From JBBDJB01 sp040880125 (GTDB taxonomy: Bacteria > Planctomycetota > Planctomycetia > Pirellulales > JBBDJB01): 64,000 nucleotides of DNA. Made by a program: the position numbers and the translations under genes. Location of the stretch: the NCBI GenBank assembly GCA_040880125.1, contig JBBDJB010000053.1:1-64000 (forward strand), written 5' to 3'. The stretch's first letter is position 1. The number at the start of each line of letters is the position of its first letter. This document shows positions 33,417 to 41,892 of this stretch, piece by piece. A model generated the notes under the pieces. The model saw only the letters and a program-made list of their open reading frames with translations. It was not told where the DNA came from and did no database searches.

Positions 33417-34253
33417 TCACCGCGGCAGCGGCGCGATTCGCCCATCGTCGGGGCTGCTGGCGGTAGCGTACAATCGCCGGGGAATGCGGCCGGCGCGGTA
33501 AGCCAGCCGCCCGGCTTCCACGGCGTGCTTCATCGCGCTGGCCATGCTCAGCGGATCGCCGGCGTGCGCGATGCCCGTGTTCAGCAGCACGCCGTCCACG
33601 CCGAGCTCCATTGCGAAGGTCACGTCGCTCGCCGTGCCCACGCCCGCATCGACGATCACCGGGTAGTCCGGGTCGCCGTCCTTCAGGTACTCCAGGCAGA
33701 TACGGATGTTGTTGGGGTTGAGAACCCCCTGCCCCGAACCGATCGGGCTGCCGGCTGGCATGACGGACGTCGCCCCCGCCTCCTTCAGCCGCCGCGCAAT
33801 GATCGGATCGTCGGTCGTGTAGCACAGCACTTGAAAACCCTCGGCGACCAGCTTCTCGGTCGCTGCGAGCGTGGCGACCGGATCGGGCAGCAGCGTCTTG
33901 GTGTCGCTGAGCACCTCCAGCTTGACCCAGTCCTCGCCGGGGTTTTCCAGCCCTTGCAGTATCTCGCGCCCCAGCCGCGCCACCCGCACGGCATCTTCGG
34001 CCGTAAAACAGCCGGCCGTGTTGGGCAGCAGTGTATAGCGCGAGGTGTCGACGAAATCGAGCAGGTTGTTCCCCGCCGCGTCGATCAACCGCTCCCGGCG
34101 CACCGCGACGGTGATGCAGTCGGTGCCGGACCGCTCCAGGGCCTCGGCCATTAGCGCATAGCTGGCGTACTTGCCGGTCCCGACGATCAGGCGGCTGGAC
34201 AATGTGTGCGTGCCGACTTGCAGCCGGGCGTCCGTCGTCAGGTCGATAGCCAT
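33417..34253 (-). CDS. thiG: Thiazole synthase ThiG
   Basis: 278-residue ThiG, which makes the thiazole phosphate of thiamine from deoxyxylulose phosphate, dehydroglycine and ThiS thiocarboxylate. Signatures: SRLIVGTGKYASY, the Schiff-base lysine in WVKLEVLSDTKTLLPD, AGSPIGSGQGVLNPNNI and VDAGVGTASDVTFAMELG(V)DGVLLNT. The C-terminal tail beyond the core (about 20 residues) is longer than needed. ATG 34253 begins seven bases after thiS, so both are co-translated. I looked for a TPP riboswitch in the 190-base gap upstream of thiS and saw no ACUGAGA-type consensus. Confidence 0.96.
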   Translation of the reverse strand: MAIDLTTDARLQVGTHTLSSRLIVGTGKYASYALMAEALERSGTDCITVAVRRERLIDAAGNNLLDFVDTSRYTLLPNTAGCFTAEDAVRVARLGREILQGLENPGEDWVKLEVLSDTKTLLPDPVATLAATEKLVAEGFQVLCYTTDDPIIARRLKEAGATSVMPAGSPIGSGQGVLNPNNIRICLEYLKDGDPDYPVIVDAGVGTASDVTFAMELGVDGVLLNTGIAHAGDPLSMASAMKHAVEAGRLAYRAGRIPRRLYATASSPDDGRIAPLPR

Positions 34254-34260
34254 CGTGCGG

Positions 34261-34461
34261 CTAACCTCCTCCTACCAGTGTCACCACTTCCAAGCGATCG
34301 CCCTCGCTGAGCATCCGCTCGCCGTGCGTGGCGCGGGGAACCAACTCGTGATTCACTTCCACCGCCACGTGGCGCGGATCGCGGCCCAGCTCCGCCAACA
34401 GCGCGGCGACGCTCGTGCCCGGCTCGATCTCGCGCGGCTCGTCGTTGATGGTGACTTGCAA
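34261..34461 (-). CDS. thiS: Sulfur carrier protein ThiS
   Basis: 66-residue ubiquitin-like sulfur carrier ending in Gly-Gly (VVTLVGGG), the site of thiocarboxylation used by ThiG. The core (INDEPREIEPGTSVAALLAEL, VAVEVNHELVPR) is typical. The start is TTG 34461, an uncommon codon; no ATG or GTG lies in frame near the conserved N-terminus (QVTINDE). thiG follows after seven bases. The enzyme that charges ThiS (ThiF) is not in the window. The divergent VOC gene begins about 190 bases away. Confidence 0.9.
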   Translation of the reverse strand: MQVTINDEPREIEPGTSVAALLAELGRDPRHVAVEVNHELVPRATHGERMLSEGDRLEVVTLVGGG

Positions 34462-34651
34462 TTGCGGCTCTTTCGCGCAAGACGAAGAGAAAACCGCATT
34501 TTACGGCCCACGCTGCGCTTCGCAAAGTGGCCACCCGTGGCGGAATCTCGCCCGGGCGCTCCCGCCGCTGGACAGCGCCACCGGCGCCAGGGCAAAATCA
34601 GCCGTCACATTTCCCGATCACATTGCAATAGGTCAACAAAAGGAGTCCGTC

Positions 34652-35029
34652 ATGGGCAGCCCCACCTCTGGCAACCGCGTGGTGTGGTTCGATATTCCGT
34701 GCCTCGATCTGGATCGGGCCATCGCCTTCTATTCGGCGGTGCTGGGCCTGGAGGTGGCGAAACACGAGGAGTCCGGCTTCAGCATGGGCTTGCTGCCGCA
34801 CGAAGGCGACGCGGTCGGCGGCTGCCTCGTCGCCTTGCCGGACTACTCCCCGTCCGACAGCGGAATACTCATCTATCTGAACTGCAACGGCCGCCTGGAC
34901 GAGGCCGAAGCGGCGGTCGCCGGCGCCGGCGGCGCGGTGCTCGAGCCAAAACACTCCATCGGACCGTATGGCCACCGCGTGCTGGTCCGGGACAGCGAAG
35001 GCAATCGCGTGGCCCTGCATTCGATGTGA
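34652..35029 (+). CDS. VOC-family (glyoxalase/bleomycin-resistance-like) protein
   Basis: 125-residue protein of the vicinal oxygen chelate fold. It has the paired beta-alpha-beta modules: VVWFDIPCLDLDRAIAFYSAVLGLEV and, in the second half, GRLDEAEAAVAGAGGAVLEPKHSIGPYGHRVLVRDSEGNRVALHS. The family includes glyoxalase I, epimerases and extradiol dioxygenases; reaction and metal cannot be assigned. ATG 34652 has a good AGGAG at seven bases. It is transcribed alone and away from thiS. Likely cytoplasmic, no signal peptide. Confidence 0.82.
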   Translation: MGSPTSGNRVVWFDIPCLDLDRAIAFYSAVLGLEVAKHEESGFSMGLLPHEGDAVGGCLVALPDYSPSDSGILIYLNCNGRLDEAEAAVAGAGGAVLEPKHSIGPYGHRVLVRDSEGNRVALHSM

Positions 35030-35246
35030 TCGGCGTCCGCCGGGTGGACCCAGAAATCGAATTCAAGCAGAGCGAACACCGTTTCATTGGACAATCGTGG
35101 GGCTTCCCCCGAAAATCGAGTCCGATTGGACATCCCGCTAGGGTGAAGACCCTGCTGGTGAAAGGCCGAGCCGCATTGGCGGGCGCGCGGATCGCCGGTG
35201 CTGCCCGTACGCACGCCCTTTGTTACTCCCTGACGCGAGGCACTTC

Positions 35247-36680
35247 ATGAAGTCACCGCTGATCTGCTTAATCTCCGCTTTCGCACTGGTATTCATCTCG
35301 GCGTCGGCCTTCGCGGCCGACGATCGTCCGAACATCATTCTGGTCATGGCCGACGACCAGGGCTGGGGCGATATGGCCTACAACGGCCACCCGACGGTCA
35401 AGACGCCGAACTTCGATGCGGCCGCCGCGGAGGGCCTGCGATTTGACCGCTTCTACGCAGCCGCTCCGGTCTGCTCGCCCACCCGGGCCAGCGTCATGAC
35501 CGGCCGGCATCCCAACCGCATGGGCGTGTTCCAATGGGGCTACCCAATCCGGCCACAGGAGATCACCGTCGCCGAGGCCCTGCAGTCGGCCGGTTACGCC
35601 ACCGGCCACTTCGGCAAGTGGCACCTCGGCTCGGTGCGTATCGCTAGCCCGGTGCATCCCGGCAACAGCGGCTTCGACCATTGGATCAGTGCTCCGAACT
35701 TCTTCGACAACAGCCCCATCCTTTCGCGCGAAGGAACCGCCGAGCAGTTTCGCGGCGAAAGCTCCATGGTCACGGTCGACGTGGCACTTCAGTGGATCAA
35801 CGCCCAAGCTCAGTCGGATCGGCCGTTTTTCGCCGTCGTCTGGTTCGGCTCGCCTCACAATCCACATCGGGCCATTCCGCGCGACCGAGCGCTGTACGAG
35901 GATCAGCCGCCCGCCATGCAAAACTTCCTGGGCGAGATCACCGGGATGGATCGGGCGTTCGGCCGGCTGCGCGACGCCCTCTCCGAGCTGGGTATCCGCG
36001 ACAAAACGCTCCTCTGGTATTGCAGCGACAACGGCGCGCTACCCCGGGTCGGCTCCACCGGCGGCCGCCGCGGCAACAAGGGACAAGTCTACGAAGGGGG
36101 CCTGTTAGTGCCGGCGATCCTGGAGTGGCCAGGCCGCATTGCCCAGCCGCGGCAAACCGACGCGCCCTGCAACACCAGCGACATCTTCCCGACCTTGCTC
36201 CAGATCGCCGGGGTCGAACCGTCGCAGCGCGAGCTGGACGGAGTGAGTCTTGTGCCGCTCGTCGAGGGGAAGACGCAAACGCGGCCGCGGCCGATGGGCT
36301 TTTGGGATTATCGCATCGGTGGTATTTCCACGCCTTCGGCCCAGTGGATGGGTGAGCTGCTCGCCGCCCAGCAACAGGGCCGCGATCTTCCCCCTTACGA
36401 AGCCAGCCGCCGCGCGGCCGAACTGCCCGAGCCTCCGCACCCGACGGATAGCTTTCCCGGTCACTCGGCGTGGATCGACGGCCAATGGAAGCTGCACCGC
36501 ATCCAAAGCCAGCAGGGCGGCGTTCGGTGGGAGCTGTACAACCTGGCCGACGATCCCAACGAGCAGAACAACCGGGTCCCGCAGGAAAGTGACCGCGTCG
36601 AGCGGATGCGCGAAGGGCTGCGGACGTGGCTCGTGTCGGTCGTGAACAGCCTCAATGGTGAGGACTACGAGCGCCAATGA
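35247..36680 (+). CDS. Secreted sulfatase (type I, FGE-dependent)
   Basis: 477-residue arylsulfatase-family enzyme with a signal peptide (LICLISAFALVFISASAFA, cleavage near residue 23). Metal ligands are visible as D36-D37 in MADDQGWGD, and the maturation motif CSPTR begins at C76, the Cys that FGE converts to formylglycine; it is followed by ASVMTGR. GKWHLG (His) and CSDNGALPR complete the active site. It should hydrolyse sulfate esters of polysaccharides outside the cytoplasm. ATG 35247 begins the signal peptide; a frame open from 35220 is unlikely. Planctomycetes carry many such genes. No substrate is assigned. Confidence 0.92.
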   Translation: MKSPLICLISAFALVFISASAFAADDRPNIILVMADDQGWGDMAYNGHPTVKTPNFDAAAAEGLRFDRFYAAAPVCSPTRASVMTGRHPNRMGVFQWGYPIRPQEITVAEALQSAGYATGHFGKWHLGSVRIASPVHPGNSGFDHWISAPNFFDNSPILSREGTAEQFRGESSMVTVDVALQWINAQAQSDRPFFAVVWFGSPHNPHRAIPRDRALYEDQPPAMQNFLGEITGMDRAFGRLRDALSELGIRDKTLLWYCSDNGALPRVGSTGGRRGNKGQVYEGGLLVPAILEWPGRIAQPRQTDAPCNTSDIFPTLLQIAGVEPSQRELDGVSLVPLVEGKTQTRPRPMGFWDYRIGGISTPSAQWMGELLAAQQQGRDLPPYEASRRAAELPEPPHPTDSFPGHSAWIDGQWKLHRIQSQQGGVRWELYNLADDPNEQNNRVPQESDRVERMREGLRTWLVSVVNSLNGEDYERQ

Positions 36681-37158
36681 CGCCGTGCTTGAGGAAGTGG
36701 CTGTGCCAGCCGATGGCGGGCTCGGCCTCCGAATAAAATGTCAAAAAAGAACTTGCTTTTCGACCCTCGGACGGTAGAATCAATCGCTGGGCAAGCGGCC
36801 AAGATCGCAGTCATTCACCATAAAAATAGCATTTTCGCCCCATGGCGGCATTTTGGCCGCTCGCTGCCAGTCCGGGGGGTGATTTTGTGGTTTACGTCCA
36901 TAAATGAACACTGGTCGGCGGAGGTGACTGCCACAGACGACCCGACTATTTCAACACAGCGGAAAACCGGCCGTTGCAAAAAGGTGCCAGTTCGCCCTAC
37001 TGGCGCCGTGTGGGGAAGCTGAATTTTTCAACGAACATGGGGCCCCCCCTTAAGGGCGCGTTGCAAAAAAGGCGGCCCAGCACGCTCCCGCTCCCCCACC
37101 GGGAGGCGGCTGGCGTGAGGGGTAGCTGAACCGGGAAACCGTGCCACGCGAGACCACG
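36681..37158. other. Gap between two sulfatase genes, AT-richer island
   Basis: About 480 bases. 36740-36920 is clearly richer in A/T than its neighbours and contains an open frame of 94 codons (36738-37022) with no Shine-Dalgarno and no recognisable family, which I leave uncalled. The region around 37085-37130 (CTCCCGCTCCCCCACC...GGGAGG) resembles a decayed copy of the CTCCCTCTCCC element. Confidence 0.45.
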
Positions 37159-38685
37159 ATGCAATCGAAATTCGATCTGTTGAAGTTCACGTCGGCGCAT
37201 TCGTCATTGCTCACAGCCACAATGTTCGCTGCTGTTCTGAGTTGCATCTGTCCGGCCGCCAGTGCCGCCAAGCAAAAAGCGACCGCCAAGCCGCTCAACG
37301 TCCTGTTGATCTGCGTCGACGATCTGCGGCCGGAGCTGGGTTGCTATGGCGCCGATTACGCCCAGACGCCGAACATCGATCGACTCGCGCGCGAAGGTGT
37401 TCGATTCACCCAACACTTCGTCCAGGTGCCTACCTGCGGCGCTTCGCGGTATGCGCTGCTCACCGGCCGCAGTCCGGCAAGCTCCAGGGTGACCGCATCG
37501 AACGCCGCGCTCTACCGTGGCCGCAGTGCGCTGTCGCGTGAGCCAACCGCCGGCGCGCAGTCGCTGCCGGAGCTCTTTCGCCGCAACGCGTATCGCACCG
37601 TCTGCATCGGCAAGATCTCGCACACCGCCGACGGCCGCGTCTACGAGTACAACGGCACCGGCGACGGGCGCGACGAGGTGCCGCACGCCTGGGACGAACT
37701 GTCGACGCCGTTCGGCCCGTGGGAACGGGGCTGGGGAATCTTCTTCGCGTACTCCGGCGGACGGCATCGCGAGGACGGCCGCAGCCAGTCGGATCTGATG
37801 GAGTTCCGCGCGGAACAGGACGAGGACCTACCCGACGGGCTGCTCGCGAGGCAGGCCGTCGAGTCGCTGCGGCAAATGAAAAACCGCGCGGAGCCGTTCT
37901 TCCTGGGCCTCGGCTTCTTTAAGCCGCACTTGCCGCTGGTCGCACCGCGGCAGGATTGGGAAGCATTCGCCGACGTAGAGATCCCGCCGCCGCCTCATCC
38001 GGACAAACCGGCCAGCGATTACTGGCACGGCAGCGGCGAGTTCTTCAAGTACGATTTCCCATTCGACAAACAGCGCCCGCTCGATGCTGAGAAGATCGCC
38101 CACTGCCGCCGTGCGTACCTGGCATGCGTCCGCTACACCGACCGCCAGATCGGCCGCGTGCTCGACGCCCTGGACGAGACCGGCCTGGCGGATTCGACAA
38201 TCGTGGTCCTGTGGAGCGATCATGGCTGGAATCTAGGCGATTCACGGATGTGGGCGAAACACACGCCTTTCGAGCGGGCGGTGCGAAGTCCGCTGATTGT
38301 CCGTGTACCGGGTGTGGAGGACGTGGGCAGCCGCTGCGACGCACCGGTGGAAACGCTCGACGTCTACCCGACGCTCGTCGACCTGTGCCAGCCTTCGTTC
38401 ACGCGGACCGAGCACCCGCTGGACGGCAAGAGCCTGCGCCCGCTGCTGGAGGACTCGCGCCAGTCGGTTCGCGATGCGGCCATAAGCTACTGGCAAGACG
38501 CCGTCACGGTCCGCACCGCCACGCATCGCCTGATCGCCCGGCGCGACGGCGAGCAGTTTTCCGACGTGGAACTGTACGACGCGTCGCACGACTTCGATCC
38601 GGTCGAGAACCTTGCCGCGGCGCAGCCGGACGTTGTGAAAGCACTGCTAAAAAAGATTCCGGCCGCCGGTCCGGCGGTTCGATGA
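37159..38685 (+). CDS. Secreted sulfatase (iduronate-2-sulfatase-like)
   Basis: About 508-residue sulfatase. The signal peptide (LLTATMFAAVLSCICPAASA) is followed by LLICVDDLRPELGCYG (metal Asp pair) and the maturation motif CGASR in VPTCGASRYALLTGRSP, then KISHTADGRV and LWSDHGWNLGD. CGASR in place of CxPxR is still the C-x-(A/P)-x-R maturation signature. The VDDLRPELGCYG and CGASR forms match iduronate-2-sulfatases in pattern. It should act on sulfated glycans outside the cytoplasm. I prefer ATG 37159 over GTG 37141, though the latter has a CCGGGA upstream. It follows another sulfatase gene in the same direction. Confidence 0.9.
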   Translation: MQSKFDLLKFTSAHSSLLTATMFAAVLSCICPAASAAKQKATAKPLNVLLICVDDLRPELGCYGADYAQTPNIDRLAREGVRFTQHFVQVPTCGASRYALLTGRSPASSRVTASNAALYRGRSALSREPTAGAQSLPELFRRNAYRTVCIGKISHTADGRVYEYNGTGDGRDEVPHAWDELSTPFGPWERGWGIFFAYSGGRHREDGRSQSDLMEFRAEQDEDLPDGLLARQAVESLRQMKNRAEPFFLGLGFFKPHLPLVAPRQDWEAFADVEIPPPPHPDKPASDYWHGSGEFFKYDFPFDKQRPLDAEKIAHCRRAYLACVRYTDRQIGRVLDALDETGLADSTIVVLWSDHGWNLGDSRMWAKHTPFERAVRSPLIVRVPGVEDVGSRCDAPVETLDVYPTLVDLCQPSFTRTEHPLDGKSLRPLLEDSRQSVRDAAISYWQDAVTVRTATHRLIARRDGEQFSDVELYDASHDFDPVENLAAAQPDVVKALLKKIPAAGPAVR

Positions 38686-38791
38686 CGCCCGCAATCGTGA
38701 AGCTCACGGCACGCTATTCGCAGCCGTGCGACAACTTCACCCGTCCTCGTCGGCCGCGCCCCAAGCGGCTCGACACGAGACCATCGCCCAC

Positions 38792-39523
38792 ATGTACCAA
38801 CGCGTGAAAACCTGGATTACACGGCGGCAGTACCCTGCACCGAAGGTGTTGTTCTTGATGTTCGTGGTGGTAATCGGCATCTGGGGCCTCATCGAACTGT
38901 CCGACGAGGTGATTGAGGGCGATACCGCGACATTCGACGAGTGGGTCATCACTTCGCTGCGCCGCCCGCAGGATCTGGCCACGCCCATCGGCCCGGCATG
39001 GCTACAGGAGGCGGCCCGCGATCTGACGGCATTGGGCGGATACACGGTGCTGGGGGTATTGATCGCCATCGTGACCGGCTTCCTCTGGCTCAGCCGCCAT
39101 CGCAAAGTGGCGATCTATGTACTGCTCGCCGCGGTACTCGGGGTATTGATCAGTCAGGGGCTCAAGCGCACGATCGGGCGACCGCGGCCCGACATCGTGC
39201 CGCATTTGACGGACGTCACCACGGCCGCCTTTCCCAGCGGACACTCGATGATGGCGGCAGTTGTGTATTTGACGCTGGGGGCGCTGATCGTACCCCTGGT
39301 CGAGCGGCGATTGCAGGTCTACGTACTGACGGTTGCCATTATTCTGACGCTGTTGATCGGGACGACCCGCATCTACTTGGGGGTGCACTACCCGACCGAC
39401 GTCTTGGCGGGTTGGACCGCCGGCAGCGTCTGGGCCATCGTCTGCTCGCTCGTCTTTCGCTGGCTGCAGCGTCGGGGTGCCGTGCAAACCCAGCCGGAGC
39501 CGGAAACCAAGTCCCCCGGATGA
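38792..39523 (+). CDS. PAP2-family membrane phosphatase
   Basis: 243-residue membrane protein of the phosphatidic-acid phosphatase type 2 family. The three catalytic motifs are clear: KRTIGRPRP, PSGHSMMAAV and the (S/T)R-IYLG-VHYPTDV block with its His and Asp. Five or six membrane segments can be traced, including VLFLMFVVVIGIWGLIEL and VYVLTVAIILTLLIG. Members dephosphorylate lipid phosphates such as phosphatidate or undecaprenyl diphosphate. ATG 38792 is chosen because it begins the membrane protein; the frame is open to GTG 38726 but that stretch is not protein-like. It sits between a sulfatase and a DUF1080 gene. Confidence 0.88.
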   Translation: MYQRVKTWITRRQYPAPKVLFLMFVVVIGIWGLIELSDEVIEGDTATFDEWVITSLRRPQDLATPIGPAWLQEAARDLTALGGYTVLGVLIAIVTGFLWLSRHRKVAIYVLLAAVLGVLISQGLKRTIGRPRPDIVPHLTDVTTAAFPSGHSMMAAVVYLTLGALIVPLVERRLQVYVLTVAIILTLLIGTTRIYLGVHYPTDVLAGWTAGSVWAIVCSLVFRWLQRRGAVQTQPEPETKSPG

Positions 39524-39729
39524 GATGCATTCGCACGACAGTCTGCCGCGCGGCGATTCGCACGCGAGCGAACTCCCGCACCCCAGTTGCCGAATCGTGG
39601 CGCGGTGCCTCACCGCGAGACCGCATTTGGTGGAAATGGCACTCCCGGGCGGATAAGATCGAAGACTCACAGGCAAAACCCGTCGCCAATTGTGGAATAC
39701 GCCTTCGCCATCTTCTTTGAGGAACTTCC

Positions 39730-40929
39730 ATGCACCTTCAAACCTCGCCGATTCGGGCGATCCACTTTCTGGCCGTAGCGTTTGCCGTCTTTTGGGCGCC
39801 GGCGCCGTCCGCGCTGGCGGCCGGCGTAAACGAACTGACCCAAGAGGAACTGGCCGAAGGTTGGATCAAGCTGTTCGACGGCCAGACGCTCTTCGGCTGG
39901 AAGGCCGCCAACGAGGCCGATTGGAAGGTCGAAGAGGGTGCGATCGTCGTCACCACCGGCGATCAGGGCCTACTGCACACGACCACGCAGTTCGCCGACT
40001 ATACCCTGAAAGTCGACTTCCGCAGCGCCCCGGGCACCAACAGCGGTATCTTTCTGCACACGCCGCCGGTGCCTGGAGATCCGGCTTCGGACTGCTACGA
40101 GCTGAATATTGCTCCGCCCGACAATCCCTTTCCCACTGGCAGCTTCGTCGGCCGCCAGAAGGTCGAGGGGAATCACGAGAGCGACCAGTGGCAATCGTAC
40201 GAAGTGACGCTCCGCGGCGGCGAGTGCCAGGTGAATCTCGACGGTGAAACGGTGCTCGAATATACCGATCCCGATCCGCTGCGGCGCGGATATATCGGCC
40301 TGCAGCTCAACTCGGGCAAGGTCCAGTTCCGCAATATCAAGCTCAAGCCGCTGGCCACCGAGAGCATCTTTAACGATAGCGACGTCACCGGATGGAAAAT
40401 CGATCAGGCCCGAGAGAGCGAGTTTACGGCGGAAGACGGAGTGCTGCGGGTTCGCAACGGCCCCGGCCAGATCGAGTCCGAGGGCGAGTATGCCGACTTT
40501 ATCTTGCAGCTTGACGTGCTGGTGAACGGCGAGCATCTCAACTCGGGCATCTTCTTCCGCTCGATCCCGGGCGACTTTCAAAACGGCTATGAGAGCCAAA
40601 TTCACAACGGCTTTCGCGACGGCGATCCGACGCAGCCGATCGACGCCGGCACCGGCGCAATCTTTCGGCGGCAAAGCGCGCGGCGCGTGGTACCCCGCGA
40701 CTTCGAGTGGTTTCACAAAACGATCGTGGCCGACGGACCGCACATGGCGGTGTGGGTGAACGGCTATCAGGTGACCGACTGGACCGACACGCGCCAGCCG
40801 GATGAAAACCCGCGGCGCGGCCAGCGATTGAAGGCCGGCACGCTGATCATACAAGGGCATGATCCAACTACGGACTTATCCTTCCGTAACATGCGGATCG
40901 CCGAACTGCCCGAACGCCAGGAGCCATGA
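39730..40929 (+). CDS. Secreted two-domain DUF1080 (3-keto-disaccharide hydrolase) protein
   Basis: 399-residue secreted protein with signal peptide (AIHFLAVAFAVFWAPAPSALAAG). It holds two DUF1080 domains, each a concanavalin-like beta-sandwich: domain one from KLFDGQTLFGWKAANEADW to about IGLQLNSGKVQFRNIKLKPL, domain two from IFNDSDVTGWKIDQA to the C-terminus, ending DLSFRNMRIAE. The family is now associated with hydrolysis of 3-keto-glycosides; several planctomycetes carry dozens of copies. ATG 39730 has GAGGAA upstream. Placement after two sulfatases suggests extracellular glycan breakdown, without a defined substrate. Confidence 0.88.
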   Translation: MHLQTSPIRAIHFLAVAFAVFWAPAPSALAAGVNELTQEELAEGWIKLFDGQTLFGWKAANEADWKVEEGAIVVTTGDQGLLHTTTQFADYTLKVDFRSAPGTNSGIFLHTPPVPGDPASDCYELNIAPPDNPFPTGSFVGRQKVEGNHESDQWQSYEVTLRGGECQVNLDGETVLEYTDPDPLRRGYIGLQLNSGKVQFRNIKLKPLATESIFNDSDVTGWKIDQARESEFTAEDGVLRVRNGPGQIESEGEYADFILQLDVLVNGEHLNSGIFFRSIPGDFQNGYESQIHNGFRDGDPTQPIDAGTGAIFRRQSARRVVPRDFEWFHKTIVADGPHMAVWVNGYQVTDWTDTRQPDENPRRGQRLKAGTLIIQGHDPTTDLSFRNMRIAELPERQEP

Positions 40930-41395
40930 GCGCGCCAATCGACAGAAAGTATGAAAGACGTGGCACAGACATTCCCGTCTGTGTTTAAAGCATGTGACGT
41001 GGCACAGACATTCCTGTCTGTGCGTGAAGTGTGTAAGAGGCGGCCGAGACATGGGGCACAGTCCTCCTTGACTGGTCCAACAGGTTCCACTCCCGCTGGG
41101 ATAAATCCCGGGGACAGTCCTGCTAGGTGGCGGAACCGCGATTAACCTTCATGAACAGTGGCGGCGCGAGAACGGGAAGTCCATAAGTTATTACAGGATA
41201 GAAAGTTACACCGGTGCTGCACCCTTTTCGCTCGACCCCCGCGTCTGCACCCGGCGCGAATCTCTTTGACCTTCGATCCGGGTGCGGTGTATCGTGAATT
41301 GTCCGGAGAACAGCGGAGGCACTTTGCCGTTAGAACCACCGGCCGCTCAATTCTGCGCGGCCGCCTCTTCCGTCCTTTCTTGGGAGATTGCGGAA
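40930..41395. repeat. Repeat-bearing gap, two copies of the CAGACATTCC palindrome
   Basis: About 465 bases. Two direct copies of a GACGTGGCACAGACATTCC element (40957-40983 and about 40996-41023) lie about 13 bases apart, each a palindrome (CAGACATTCCTGTCTG in the second). The rest has no gene; a promoter candidate is listed at 41266-41295. Confidence 0.65.
41266..41295 (+). promoter_or_regulatory. Candidate promoter of the CBS gene
   Basis: TTGACC at 41266-41271 and TATCGT at 41290-41295, spacer 18. The -10 matches consensus only at its outer positions. It would give a leader of about 95 bases. Confidence 0.3.
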
Positions 41396-41827
41396 ATGAT
41401 GATCAGCGACATCCTCCGCACCAAAGGTACCGACGTCTTCTGGACGCGGCCCGACGCTACGCTCGATGAAGTCACGCGCCTGCTGGTGCGGCACAATTGC
41501 GGTTCCTTGGTTGTGCTTTCCGACGCCGCCTCGAAGCGCATGCTCGGGATCATCACCGAGCGCGACATCCTGCGGGCTTGCGCCGCCGCGAAGCAGCTCG
41601 ACCAGGTGAAGGTTTCCGAAGTGATGACTAGCGACGTGGTGACCGGTGTCGCGAACGACTCCGTGCAGCACGGCATGGGCTTGATGACCGAGAAGCGGAT
41701 CCGCCATCTGCCGGTCATCGAAAACGAAGAGCTCGCCGGCATCATCTCGATTGGAGACCTGGTAAAGGCTCAGCACGACGAATTGAGCGCCGAGAATCAC
41801 TATCTCAAGGCGTACATTCAGAGCTAG
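41396..41827 (+). CDS. Tandem CBS-domain protein
   Basis: 143 residues built of two CBS motifs in tandem: ISDILRTKGTDVFWTRPDATLDEVTRLLVRHNCGSLVVLSD..GIITERDILRA, then VSEVMTSDVVTGVANDSVQHGMGLMTEKRIRHLPVIEN..AGIISIGDLVKA. A pair forms one Bateman module that can bind adenosyl ligands such as AMP or ATP. It has no other domain, so it is presumably a regulator of a partner protein. ATG 41396 (or 41399) follows GGGAGA; the frame is open upstream to 41282. The genes downstream face it and are unrelated. Confidence 0.88.
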   Translation: MMISDILRTKGTDVFWTRPDATLDEVTRLLVRHNCGSLVVLSDAASKRMLGIITERDILRACAAAKQLDQVKVSEVMTSDVVTGVANDSVQHGMGLMTEKRIRHLPVIENEELAGIISIGDLVKAQHDELSAENHYLKAYIQS

Positions 41828-41892
41828 CGACCGCGGCAAGCGAAGCAGCGCCCCCGGCGCTGGATCTTGCGCGTGCGCAGCGGAATGTGATG

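Noticed and set aside
34462..34651. TPP riboswitch upstream of thiS
   Set aside because: No thi-box consensus or matching stems could be found in the divergent gap.
36738..37022. 94-codon plus-strand open frame in the sulfatase gap
   Set aside because: No ribosome-binding site, no family, and AT-rich DNA unlike the neighbouring genes; left as an intergenic island.
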